Shown here in pieces: positions 28,369 through 37,700 of a stretch of DNA of 64,000 nucleotides. The notes under the pieces are model-generated. The model was not told where the DNA came from. It did no database searches and was given only the letters and a program-made list of their open reading frames with translations. This stretch comes from Pseudomonadota bacterium. GTDB lineage: Bacteria; Pseudomonadota; Alphaproteobacteria; Micavibrionales; CSBR16-224. The stretch's first letter is position 1. Every line of letters begins with the position of its first letter. The DNA lies in NCBI GenBank assembly GCA_013285465.1, contig CP053449.1:2609444-2673443 (forward strand), given 5' to 3'. A program made the position numbers and the translations under genes.

Positions 28369-29088
28369 ATGAGAGAAATCGTTCTGGATACGGAGACAAC
28401 AGGTTTTGAACCGGCGGAAGGGCACCGTCTGGTCGAGATCGGCTGTGTCGAATTGATGCACCAGATTCCGACCGGCAATACCTATCATGTCTATATTAAT
28501 CCCGAACGTGAAATGCCGGAGGACGCCTACCGCGTTCACGGCTTGTCCGACGAGTTTTTGGCCGATAAACCCGTTTTTGCCGCTGTGGCGGATGCGTTTC
28601 TGGAATTTGTCGGGGATGCGCCGCTGGTCATTCATAATGCGGCCTTTGATATGAATTTTCTGAATGCCGAGCTGGGCTGGGCAAAAAAATCACTGCTGCC
28701 GATGGAACAGGCGGTGGATACGCTGCTGATGGCACGGCAAAAATATCCCGGCGCGGCGGCAACGCTGGATGCGCTGTGCCGCCGCTTTGAAATTGATAAT
28801 TCAAACCGGACATTGCACGGCGCGCTTCTGGATGCCGAATTGCTGGCCGAGGTCTATCTTGAATTGATGGGCGGACGGCAGCACGGGCTGGGATTTTCCG
28901 GCGCGGGCGGCGGACAGGACAGTGACAAAAACAACGGAGAATCCGCCGGATTGCAACAGCGGCGCGAAATGCGTGCGGCGCGGGATTTTCCGGTGCCGGA
29001 GGCGGAGCTGGCGGCACATCGCGAACTGATCGGCAAACTCGAAAACGCGCTTTGGCAAAACGGTCAGAAAAGCGCGGCGGAGGCGTAG
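28369..29088 (+). CDS. dnaQ: DNA polymerase III epsilon subunit (proofreading exonuclease)
   Basis: 3'-5' proofreading exonuclease of the replicative polymerase, 239 aa. ExoI motif [11 protein letters not shown] (Asp7, Glu9), Exo[16 protein letters not shown] and Exo[20 protein letters not shown] are all intact. The C-terminal 60 residues are variable and probably include the alpha-binding segment. The ATG at 28369 begins the exonuclease fold. It is divergent from the FadN-like gene and followed 7 bases later by a small membrane protein gene. Confidence 0.94.
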   Translation: MREIVLDTETTGFEPAEGHRLVEIGCVELMHQIPTGNTYHVYINPEREMPEDAYRVHGLSDEFLADKPVFAAVADAFLEFVGDAPLVIHNAAFDMNFLNAELGWAKKSLLPMEQAVDTLLMARQKYPGAAATLDALCRRFEIDNSNRTLHGALLDAELLAEVYLELMGGRQHGLGFSGAGGGQDSDKNNGESAGLQQRREMRAARDFPVPEAELAAHRELIGKLENALWQNGQKSAAEA

Positions 29089-29095
29089 CAAGCAC

Positions 29096-29428
29096 ATGTT
29101 TTCAAGTGAAATCCTAAAAACCTGGGTGAGCCTTGTTTTCGTCGCCATGCTGGCGGGGGTGATGGATCATATTTTCGGTCTTGATAACGGCATTACCGGC
29201 ACAATGCTGTATGTCAGCGTTTATGTGATCGGCGCAACCGGTCTGCCCGTCTGGGAAGGCCCTGTGATGAGTTATGCGGAATGGCCTGTACCGAATATGC
29301 TGGGCTGTATTCTTGGTATTGCCGTCTGGCTGCTGGTGTTTTACGGCCTCGCCTATCTGCACGCGCAGGATCGCGGCATCAAAAATATGCGGGATGAGCA
29401 GGAAAAGAAGATGAAGAAGAAAAAATAA
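29096..29428 (+). CDS. Small membrane protein (110 aa), unknown
   Basis: Three hydrophobic segments are visible: WVSLVFVAMLAGVMDHIFGL, MLYVSVYVIGATGL and MLGCILGIAVWLLVFYGLAYL. A charged cytoplasmic tail follows, ending in a Lys run (EQEKKMKKKK). No family recognised. It starts 7 bases after dnaQ, so it is probably on the same mRNA. It is convergent with the type I secretion operon. Confidence 0.65.
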   Translation: MFSSEILKTWVSLVFVAMLAGVMDHIFGLDNGITGTMLYVSVYVIGATGLPVWEGPVMSYAEWPVPNMLGCILGIAVWLLVFYGLAYLHAQDRGIKNMRDEQEKKMKKKK

Positions 29429-29462
29429 CGCTTCTCCGTTTCTCTTTCTTTTTTCTCTCTTC

Positions 29463-30803
29463 TTATCGTTCTCTAAGGGCGGTGCGGGAGGCTTTGATGA
29501 AGGGTTTCAGCAAATAATCCATAATTGATTTTTTACCGGTGATGATATCGACGCCGGCGGTCATGCCGGGGATGATCTGGTGTTCTTTGCCGTTATAGGT
29601 CAGCACGGTTTCATTGGTGCGGACGCGGACGCGGTAAAAGCTTTCGCCGCGCTCATCAACAATCGTATCGGCGCTGATATCCACAACTTCGCCATCCAGT
29701 CCGCCATAGATGGAAAAATCATAAGCGGTGATTTTGACAACGGCTTTTTGTCCGGGGTAAAGAAAAGCAATGTCGGAGGGGCGCACCTGCGCTTCGATCA
29801 GTAGATTATCACCCAGCGGCACGATCTCCAAAATCGGATCACCGGGGCGGACAACGCCGCCGACGGTGGTGATTTTCATGTCTTTGACTGTGCCGTGAAC
29901 GGGGGAGCGGATTTCCGTACGTTCTTCACGGTCGCGGAACGTCGCCAGTGTTTCCTTTAAAGAGACCATTTCAGGGCGGATACTGGCCAGTTCGCGCTGG
30001 GCGCGGGCGCGAAAAGTGTTTTCCTGTTCTTTGATTTTCTCCTCCGCTTCATTGACGGCGGATTCGGAACGCGGCAGTGCCAGGCGCAGCCCGTTCAGCT
30101 CGGATTGCTGCTCGGCAAGGCGGCGTTCAATCTGGATCAGCTCGATTTGCGGTGCCGCGCCGCGGGCGACGGCGGGTTTAATCATTTCCTGTTCCTCACG
30201 CGTCAGGGCAACGATGCTTCTTAAATCGGAAATACGTTTGCGCAGTTCTGTGACTTCCTGACGGCGTTGCGACAGCTGCTGTTCCAGAACATTGCTCTGG
30301 TTGGAGGATTCACGCATATTGGCGTAATAGGCGTCGGTTTCGGCACGGACGGCGTCAGGTGCCTCTTTTATTAATTCATCGGAGAAATGCGGCTCTTTAC
30401 CTTCAGCTTCGGCTTTCAGGCGTTCCAGTGCCGCCAGCAGCGACACATAGCGTTTGCGCTGTGAGGCATATTCGGATTTCGCTTGCACATTACGCATACG
30501 CAAAAGAATCTGATCCGCCTGTACGGTATCGCCCTCATGGACCAGAAATTCCTCGATAATACCGCCTTCCAGACTTTGGATGACCTGTATCTGGCTGGAG
30601 GGAATGATTTTTCCGTCACCGCGGGTGACTTCCTCCAGCTCGGTAAAAGCCGCCCATAGCAAGGCAATCACGAAAAATGCGGCGATTGTATAGAGCAGCA
30701 GATGTTCGCGGCGCGAAATGCCGTAAACAGACATTTCGTCATTATAATCGCGCGTGACATCCATTTGGCGCAGGTCTTGTGAATCATATTCGCGGCCGCT
30801 CAT
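29463..30803 (-). CDS. Type I secretion membrane-fusion protein, HlyD/LapC family
   Basis: Periplasmic adaptor (446 aa) that links the ABC transporter to the TolC-like channel. One N-terminal membrane segment (about residues 33-55, LLLYTIAAFFVIALLWAAF) is followed by a lipoyl half-motif (GDGKIIPSSQIQVIQSLEGG). A long coiled-coil hairpin covers about 110-300, and beta-barrel segments include RSPVHGTVKDMKI and FLYPGQKAVVKITAYD. The C-terminus GMTAGVDIITGKKSIMDYLLKP is typical of HlyD. It is the last gene of the adhesin secretion locus, 12 bases after the ABC gene. Confidence 0.93.
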   Translation of the reverse strand: MSGREYDSQDLRQMDVTRDYNDEMSVYGISRREHLLLYTIAAFFVIALLWAAFTELEEVTRGDGKIIPSSQIQVIQSLEGGIIEEFLVHEGDTVQADQILLRMRNVQAKSEYASQRKRYVSLLAALERLKAEAEGKEPHFSDELIKEAPDAVRAETDAYYANMRESSNQSNVLEQQLSQRRQEVTELRKRISDLRSIVALTREEQEMIKPAVARGAAPQIELIQIERRLAEQQSELNGLRLALPRSESAVNEAEEKIKEQENTFRARAQRELASIRPEMVSLKETLATFRDREERTEIRSPVHGTVKDMKITTVGGVVRPGDPILEIVPLGDNLLIEAQVRPSDIAFLYPGQKAVVKITAYDFSIYGGLDGEVVDISADTIVDERGESFYRVRVRTNETVLTYNGKEHQIIPGMTAGVDIITGKKSIMDYLLKPFIKASRTALRER

Positions 30804-30815
30804 GATCTTGTCCCG

Positions 30816-33179
30816 TTACCCTTTCTGTTCCGCTGTTCCTGCGGGGCGCATAAACTCGCCCGATTGCAGGCGCTGGATGACCTCATCACGCGGACCCATA
30901 GCGATAATGCGTCCGCGATCCATCAAAATCAGTTTATCAACAAGCCCCAGAACCGAGCTTTTATGCGTGATCAGCATCACGGTTTTGTCTTTGCAGACCT
31001 CGACCAGATAACGGTAAAGGCGGCGTTCGGAACCGGGGTCGATGGACGCGGTCGGTTCGTCCAGCAAGAGAATTTGCGGATCGTAAAGCAGGGCGCGGGC
31101 GATGGCGATGGCCTGACGCTGCCCGCCGGAGAGCAGCTCGCCGCGTTCACCGACATTTGAATCAAGGCCGGCTTCGGAATCGCGCAGGAAGGTCATCACA
31201 CCGGCCATTTCCGCCGCGCGCAAGACAACGCTGTCCGGCACGGTTTCATGCCCCAATGTGATATTTTCGCGCACCGTGCCGTAAAACAGATAAGGCGTTT
31301 GCTGGACAACGCCGATGCTGCGGCGCAGATCGGCGGGGTCAATCTGGCGGACATCCGTGCCGTCCAGCTGTACCGAACCGGCTTCGGGCTGATACAGATT
31401 CAATATCAGCCTTTCCAGCGTGGTTTTTCCCGAGCCGACGGCGCCGATAACGCCGATATGTTCGCCGGGTTGAATTTGAAAAGTGATATTGTTCAAAGCG
31501 GGAGTCGATTGTCCGGGATAGCGGAAGACAACATCTTTAAAGGAAATATTCCCCTGTACGAGCGGTTTGGAAATAAAGACCTGTTTCGGCGGGCGCTCCA
31601 CCGGCGTGTCCATCAGCTCTTCCAGACGTTCCAGCGCCTCTTTTGACTGCCCCATTTTCGTCAGCAATCCGGCGACTTGCGCCAGCGGCGCCATCGTGCG
31701 GCCTGACAGGATAACGCAGGCAATCAACGCCCCCATTGACATCTCCCCCGCGCTGATAAGATAGGTGCCGTAGACAACAATGCCGACCGTCGCCAGATTG
31801 GCGGTCATGGCAGCGAAATTAACGCCGAAAGAGGCGATGCGCCGTGATTCCATCGAAGTATCGGAGGAGAGTTCGACGATTTCCTCCCATTTACGCTGGA
31901 TATAGCCTTCGGCGGCCTGCACTTTGATGGTTTCAAGGCCGCTGAGAGTTTCAAAAATCAGGCTGCTTTTATGGCCGCCTTCGCGCATGGATTTCGCAAT
32001 GGTTTTGTTCAGCGGGCGCTGCAGATACCAGCCGAGTGCCAGAACCAGTATGGCCAGCGTCATCGGTACCAGAAAGACCTTGCCGCCGATCAGGAACATT
32101 AAAAACAGGAACAGCACTACAAAAGGCAGATCAATCAGCGCGACAATCGTTGCCGAGGTGAAAAAGTCACGGATGGTTTCAAATTCCCGCATATTGGAGG
32201 CCAGCGCTCCGGCGCTGGGCGGGCGCGAGCCCATTTTCATGCTGAGCATCTGTTCGAAAATCCGTGCGGAAATCGTGTTATCGGCTTTACGCCCCGCGGC
32301 ATCCAGAAAGAAGGAGCGCAGATTTTTCAGGATAAAATCGAAGATGAACACAATAAACACGCCGATTGCCAGTACCCAGAGACTAGTGAAGGCATTATTG
32401 GGAATGACGCGGTCATAGACATTCATAATAAACAGTGAACTGGCCAGCGCGAACATATTGATCATGACGGCGGCAAGGATGACCTCGTAATAAATTTTGC
32501 GGTGCTGCATAATCGCACCCCAGAACCAGTGCCGCGCCTGTTCCTGCTGTTGTTTCTGCCCCGAGCGTTCATCCAGCCTTGCGCGGGCGCGGACAAAAAA
32601 GGCATAGCCGCCATGGCGGGCGTCCAGCGCGTCGATTGTCATTTTTACCGGCGCATCCGGCGTTTCGGGAAACAGGACTTCCACCGTGTTTTTATCAATA
32701 CGGCGGCGCAGGATACAGGCCTGATCGCCTTTCAGAAGAAGGATACAGGGCAGATTGGGCGCACCGGCCAGAAACGGGATATTGCGGCGGACAAGTTTGG
32801 CGGTTAGTCCGGCGCGGTCGGCGGCGCGGACAAACACAGCCGGTGTGACAAGGCCGTGCGTCGGAACCGGCAGCCCTGCTGCCAGCGCAACGGCGGTGAC
32901 GCGGCGTCCGAATTCCCCCGCCAGCATGGCGAGGCATTCCATCAACGGGTCATCCAGTGACAGTCTTTCGGCCTCCATAGCGGCGGGGCCGACGGCGCTT
33001 GCTTCCGCCGTATCCGGAGCGGGCTGTTCTGCGGGTTGGGCTGTCTGATTTTTATCTTGGTTTTTATGCGGGTTTTTTTGGGCTTGCGCCATGGCAGCGG
33101 CAGGGTTTTTACCGCCGCTTGGCGGCGTGTTATCTGCAGCGCTGTCCGGCTTTTTCGTGTCGTCTTTACCCAAAATCAA
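30816..33179 (-). CDS. Type I secretion ABC transporter, LapB-like, with degenerate C39-like domain
   Basis: Inner-membrane permease/ATPase of 787 aa that energises export of the adhesin. A charged Ala/Gln-rich N-terminal region (1-75) precedes a C39-like domain (about 75-200) without the catalytic Cys, as in LapB and HlyB. Six membrane helices follow (about 225-480). The nucleotide-binding domain has Walker A GAVGSGKTT, signature LSGGQRQ, Walker B ILLLDEP and the switch His in LITHKS. The start is TTG at 33179 close after GGAGG; a second TTG two codons later has better spacing. A stable hairpin lies just upstream. Confidence 0.93.
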   Translation of the reverse strand: MILGKDDTKKPDSAADNTPPSGGKNPAAAMAQAQKNPHKNQDKNQTAQPAEQPAPDTAEASAVGPAAMEAERLSLDDPLMECLAMLAGEFGRRVTAVALAAGLPVPTHGLVTPAVFVRAADRAGLTAKLVRRNIPFLAGAPNLPCILLLKGDQACILRRRIDKNTVEVLFPETPDAPVKMTIDALDARHGGYAFFVRARARLDERSGQKQQQEQARHWFWGAIMQHRKIYYEVILAAVMINMFALASSLFIMNVYDRVIPNNAFTSLWVLAIGVFIVFIFDFILKNLRSFFLDAAGRKADNTISARIFEQMLSMKMGSRPPSAGALASNMREFETIRDFFTSATIVALIDLPFVVLFLFLMFLIGGKVFLVPMTLAILVLALGWYLQRPLNKTIAKSMREGGHKSSLIFETLSGLETIKVQAAEGYIQRKWEEIVELSSDTSMESRRIASFGVNFAAMTANLATVGIVVYGTYLISAGEMSMGALIACVILSGRTMAPLAQVAGLLTKMGQSKEALERLEELMDTPVERPPKQVFISKPLVQGNISFKDVVFRYPGQSTPALNNITFQIQPGEHIGVIGAVGSGKTTLERLILNLYQPEAGSVQLDGTDVRQIDPADLRRSIGVVQQTPYLFYGTVRENITLGHETVPDSVVLRAAEMAGVMTFLRDSEAGLDSNVGERGELLSGGQRQAIAIARALLYDPQILLLDEPTASIDPGSERRLYRYLVEVCKDKTVMLITHKSSVLGLVDKLILMDRGRIIAMGPRDEVIQRLQSGEFMRPAGTAEQKG

Positions 33180-33192
33180 AGACCTCCGGAAA

Positions 33193-33223
33193 CCGGATTA
33201 TGGGGACAGACCCCAAAATCCGG
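33193..33223 (-). repeat. Intercistronic hairpin between tolC-like and ABC genes
   Basis: CCGGATT (33193-33199) with AATCCGG (33217-33223), and TGGGG (33201-33205) with CCCCA (33211-33215), form a 12-bp stem with one A-A mismatch and a 5-base loop. No T-run follows on the minus strand, so it looks like an mRNA stabiliser or processing site rather than a terminator. Confidence 0.75.
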
Positions 33224-33239
33224 ATTGGAAAATGCGTTT

Positions 33240-34598
33240 TTAGTTCGCGAGGCTGGCTTCGCGCGGACGCTCGACCCCGACGGAGTCCAGCAATTGTCCT
33301 TGCAGGGCCAGCAGGCGGTAGATACCGAAGATTTCGGTATAGAGTGCGTTGACATGGCTTGAGCGCGAGACAAAAAGCTCGTTCTGCGCATCAAGAACAT
33401 CAAGAAGCGTTCTGCGGTCAAGGCTGAACTGGTCAAGATAAACGCCGACGACTTTTTCATTGGCATTTGCCTGTTCCAGAAAACGTGCGGCACGTTCGGA
33501 GGCGGCAACCATACCGGCCCATGTGTCGCGGACGTCTTTTTCAACCTGGCGTGCGGCATCGGCGCGGCGTTTTTTGGCAATTGCATGACGATACATGAAT
33601 TCGCGCTGGCGGGCTTTATCGCCACCGCCGCGGAACAGGTTCCAGCGAACAACGGCCAGTGCCGAAGCGCGGGTGTCACTGCCTTGAATACCGTTAATGT
33701 CTTCCGAGGCGGTGCCGTTGACTTCCAGATTAACCTGCGGGTAAAGCGTGGAGCCGGAGCCTTCGAATTCGGCATGGGCAACATCGATATCCGATTCAAA
33801 AACGGCCAGTGTCGGGCTTTTTGTTACAGCATCCGTAACGGCGTTTTCAACAGATTGCGGCAGCAGGTCGCGCGGTACATTCGGGAAAACCAGATTTTCC
33901 GGCATTTCACCCGCCTGGCGGATGAACAGTGCTTCCGCTTCGCGCAGAGACTGGCGGATCGAAGCTTCCGTCGCGCGAGAAGAGGCCAGACGCGCCTCGG
34001 CTTGCGCCAGATCGCCTTCTGTGGCCGTACCGCTGGAAACACCCTGACTGATCGTGTCGAGAATTTTCAGGTGATCCTGCACATTGGCGCGGGAAATTGA
34101 CAGCAGATCGCGCTGGCGCAAGACATCAAAGAATGCCTCGGTAATGCTGAGACCAAGGAATTCAGCTGTTTCAGCAACGCGGTTGGAGGTTGATTCAACA
34201 CGCGCCGTTTGGCGTTTGATTTCGCTTTGCGTGCCGTAACCGTCAAATAAAAGCTGTGTCAGCGTTAAGGAAGCGCGGTTATGCCACAGGCTTTCCTCGT
34301 TAATGCTGGGGCTGTCAGTATATTCCCAGCCGGTTTCACCGATGAAATCAACGGAGGGCTTCCACAGGGCTTTTGCCTGTTCCAGCTCTTCATCCGTTGC
34401 ACGGCGGTCATTGGCAACGATGCGGTATTCCGGATTCATAATCAGCCCTTTGCCGATGGCATCCATCAATGTGACATCTTTGTCTTTACCGGATACCTGA
34501 ATTGCCGGCGTTTCGGCCATAGCAGGAACTGCCATGAGGCAGGATAAAGCAATAGCGGCACCCCATTGCCAAAACTTTTTCCCTGTTCGCTTATACAT
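33240..34598 (-). CDS. TolC-family outer membrane protein of the adhesin secretion system
   Basis: Outer-membrane channel (452 aa) of the type I secretion system. The signal peptide (residues about 1-28) ends in AVPAMAETPA. Two OEP repeats follow, with family segments such as TLTQLLFDGYGTQSEIKRQ and VRWNLFRGGGDKARQREFM. A second half includes DQFSLDRRTLLDVLDAQNEL, a block characteristic of the TolC/LapE/AggA group. GAAGGAAAAAG precedes the ATG. It lies between the giant adhesin and the ABC transporter, flanked on both sides by strong hairpins. Confidence 0.92.
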   Translation of the reverse strand: MYKRTGKKFWQWGAAIALSCLMAVPAMAETPAIQVSGKDKDVTLMDAIGKGLIMNPEYRIVANDRRATDEELEQAKALWKPSVDFIGETGWEYTDSPSINEESLWHNRASLTLTQLLFDGYGTQSEIKRQTARVESTSNRVAETAEFLGLSITEAFFDVLRQRDLLSISRANVQDHLKILDTISQGVSSGTATEGDLAQAEARLASSRATEASIRQSLREAEALFIRQAGEMPENLVFPNVPRDLLPQSVENAVTDAVTKSPTLAVFESDIDVAHAEFEGSGSTLYPQVNLEVNGTASEDINGIQGSDTRASALAVVRWNLFRGGGDKARQREFMYRHAIAKKRRADAARQVEKDVRDTWAGMVAASERAARFLEQANANEKVVGVYLDQFSLDRRTLLDVLDAQNELFVSRSSHVNALYTEIFGIYRLLALQGQLLDSVGVERPREASLAN

Positions 34599-34625
34599 AT
34601 TCTTTTTCCTTCATTTCAAGATGAT

Positions 34626-34654
34626 AGGAGGACAACACGCTCCGTTGTCCTCCT
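34626..34654 (-). repeat. Perfect 11-bp hairpin between adhesin and tolC-like gene
   Basis: AGGAGGACAAC (34626-34636) pairs perfectly with GTTGTCCTCCT (34644-34654) across a 7-base loop. No T-run follows in the direction of transcription. The stem contains an AGGAGG sequence that would be sequestered. It may cut or slow transcription after the giant adhesin gene. Confidence 0.75.
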
Positions 34655-34749
34655 TATACAGAAGTCTTTTATATGATGCAATAATCCTTTGCGTTCTGCA
34701 ATCAAAACTATCCGATTGCGTTTACGCGATTAAAACCCTCCGCTTGCGC

Positions 34750-37700
34750 CTAGGCGATCAGATTACCGCTTGTAAAGAGGGCATCGATATCAACACTATT
34801 GACACCTTCAAGGACGGCAATTGTCTGGAAAGCGCCGCTTCCTGTCGGGTCCACCTGCAGCAGCGTATTGCCGCCATCCGGTGTTGCCTTGACGAAGTCG
34901 GACAGCGTATGCGCCAGCGGGTCAAACCCGGCAAGAACATCACTGATATCCAGCGTGTCGCCCTGAGCGATATCAAAATCGGTGATTGTGTTGACGCCCG
35001 TATCTCCGGCATGGAAGATAAAGGTATCTGCACCGGAACCGCCGGACAGAACATCATCGCCGTCACCGCCATAGAGCAGATCATCGCCTTCCTGACCGTA
35101 GATGAAGTCATTTCCGCCGCCGCCGTAGATTTCGTCATCGCCGCCTGTGCGGGTCTGTCCGGACGGGCCGATTGACTCTGCGGCCAGTTCTTCGGCATGG
35201 GATTTGATATACTCGATCGTATCCGCACGCGTCCAGTCAGGGTTGGTTGCGCTTTCGCCGGCTTCAAGACGGGCGAAGACCTCCCAGCCCGATCCGGGCA
35301 GTGTGGACAAACCATGTGCCGAAGCAAGACCGTCGGTGAACAAAGCATCACCAAAGATCATATCGCCGCCGTCACCGCCGGTCAGAACATCGTCACCGAC
35401 GCTGCTCAGCTGGTTCAGCGGGCTGGCGCCTGTCAGCGTTGCCGACAGATCATCAACGGACGCATTCAGCGCATCACCGTTTGAATCGATCAGGTCAAGG
35501 CGTCCCAGCGTTGTGGAACTGACACCGATACCGATACCGATGACGGTGCTGAGGCTTTGCAGACTGGCGATCTCATTCGTGCCGTCTGCGGGTGTGCCGT
35601 CAGCGCCGATTTCATCCATCACGGTTGCGGCGCTGCCGCTTGATGTGCCGCCGCTGTTATTGACATAGCGGTTGGGCTCACCGTCACTGACGAAATAGGT
35701 GTAGTTTTCAGCGCCGGAGATCGGTTCACTGCCGGACAGCCATGCAATCGCATCCTGCATCGGATCCTCGTAATTGGTATATCCGTTTGCGGACAGACCG
35801 TTAACGAAGCTGATCGCTGCGGCAAGACCTGCCGCCGTGCCGACGTCAAAGGTTGCACCGGTTTGGGCAGAGGTTGCGAAAGGTACGAAATGAACCTTCA
35901 CATCACCGCCGTTATAGCTGTTGAAGTCGTTCAGCATGTCTGTCACGGCACTTTTCAGCTGCGTCAGTTTACTGCCGCTCATCGAGCCGCTGACATCAAG
36001 GATCAGAGCGATATTATAGTCTTGCTCCTGCGTTTCCATGCTGGCGCCGCCGACATCACCGACCAGAATATCACCGGAACCCGTACCGACGATATCGCCT
36101 GTACCGTCCCCGACTTCGTAACTTGTGGTCGAGCTGTCGGCATCATCGACGTTTTTGCCGACTTTCAGAACCGGCGAATCCGCCTTCAAGGTCAGAAGTG
36201 CTGTCGAAATATCACCATCGCCATCTGTCAGCGTGTATTCGAACACGTCGCAAATATCGGAAGCCGGTGTTCCCGGATAGCTGTAGGTGACATCATTGAG
36301 CAGGAAGGATGAGGCATCCAGACCGCCTGCGGTTTTAACGGAGTAAACGTCAAAGCCTGTGATGTCGCCGCCAAAGCTGCTTGCATCCAGTGTGATGGTA
36401 ATCACACCGCCGACCGGAGTCGTGCTGCCAATGGCAAATTCGTAATCCACGGGTGTCGGGTTGCCGTCAACATAGACCTTAAAGTCGATGCCGCCATTCA
36501 GGTTATTTGCCCCGATATCGGCGATTTTCACCGTGATGGTTTCCGCAGCATGTGCCAGTGCAACATTCAGGGTTTCGCCTGCAGGCCAGACTTTGTCTGA
36601 TCCGCCGCCTGCGATACCGATGCCGGAGCCGTCCTGCGAGACCCATCTGAGGTCAGCGCCGTTTGTGGAGGTTACGGTGATACCGTCTTTGGTGAATGTG
36701 TCGCTTGTTCCGGCAACATCACCGGCAACAGGCGCAAGTGTTCCGCCGCCGCCGGGGATATCGAAACCGCCGGCACCCGGGAACAGCGTGTAGTTATAAG
36801 ACCCGTCGGAGAAAATCTCCAGCGTGCCGTAATCACCGTCAATCGTGGTCGAGCCGCCATCGGGAACCGCGACAGTGTTTGCGCCGAAGGAGACTTCGGT
36901 CACTGTGTTGGCATCATCCTCGCTGAGGCTGTCGGCAGCGCCTGCGCCGCCGTTTTCACCTGTGACGACATCACCATCCGTACCACCCGTAGAGGCGTCG
37001 AATTTGTTGAAATCATCATGGGCGACCGGGCCGTCATCAAGGATGGTGACGGTAATTGTGCCCGTATCCGTTCCGCCGCCGCTACCTGTGGCGGTGACGC
37101 CGAAATCAATGGTGATATCGTCATTCGGATCCAGCGTATCGGGATGATCCAGCGTGCCGATCAACGTAAAGGCATAAGCGCCGCCGGGCTGCAAGGCCAG
37201 CGTAAAGACAGCAACGCCGTTTGCCATACCCGTATAGGTATTGCCGGAGAGCGTGACGGTGACCGGATGACCTTCGGAGGTCAGCGGTACACTTGAAGAA
37301 ACGCTGCTTTCGCCCGTTGCGGAGAATGTTCCGCTGCCGGATTCGAACGTGGCTGTCACGGCATCATTGTGAACCAGCGATCCCGTATCCAGATTGGTTT
37401 CATCCAGCGTCAGGTCGTCGCCTTTCATTTTGACTTCTTCAACCGAGTTGTCTTTCACCTGCAGTTTCAGGATGGCGGTGTCATTATCGCCGTCGCCATC
37501 TGTCAGCTCATAGGTGAATTCTTCGGTGACGGTCTGGTTCCACGCAATACCGTGCGCAGGGTCCAGCGTATAGGTGTAAGAGCCGTCGGAGAAGATTTCC
37601 AGCGTACCGTAAGTACCGTCAATCGTGACGCTGCCGCCATCGGGCACGGCCTTTGTTGTCGCGCCGAAGCTGATTTCCGTGACGGTATTGGCGTCATCTT

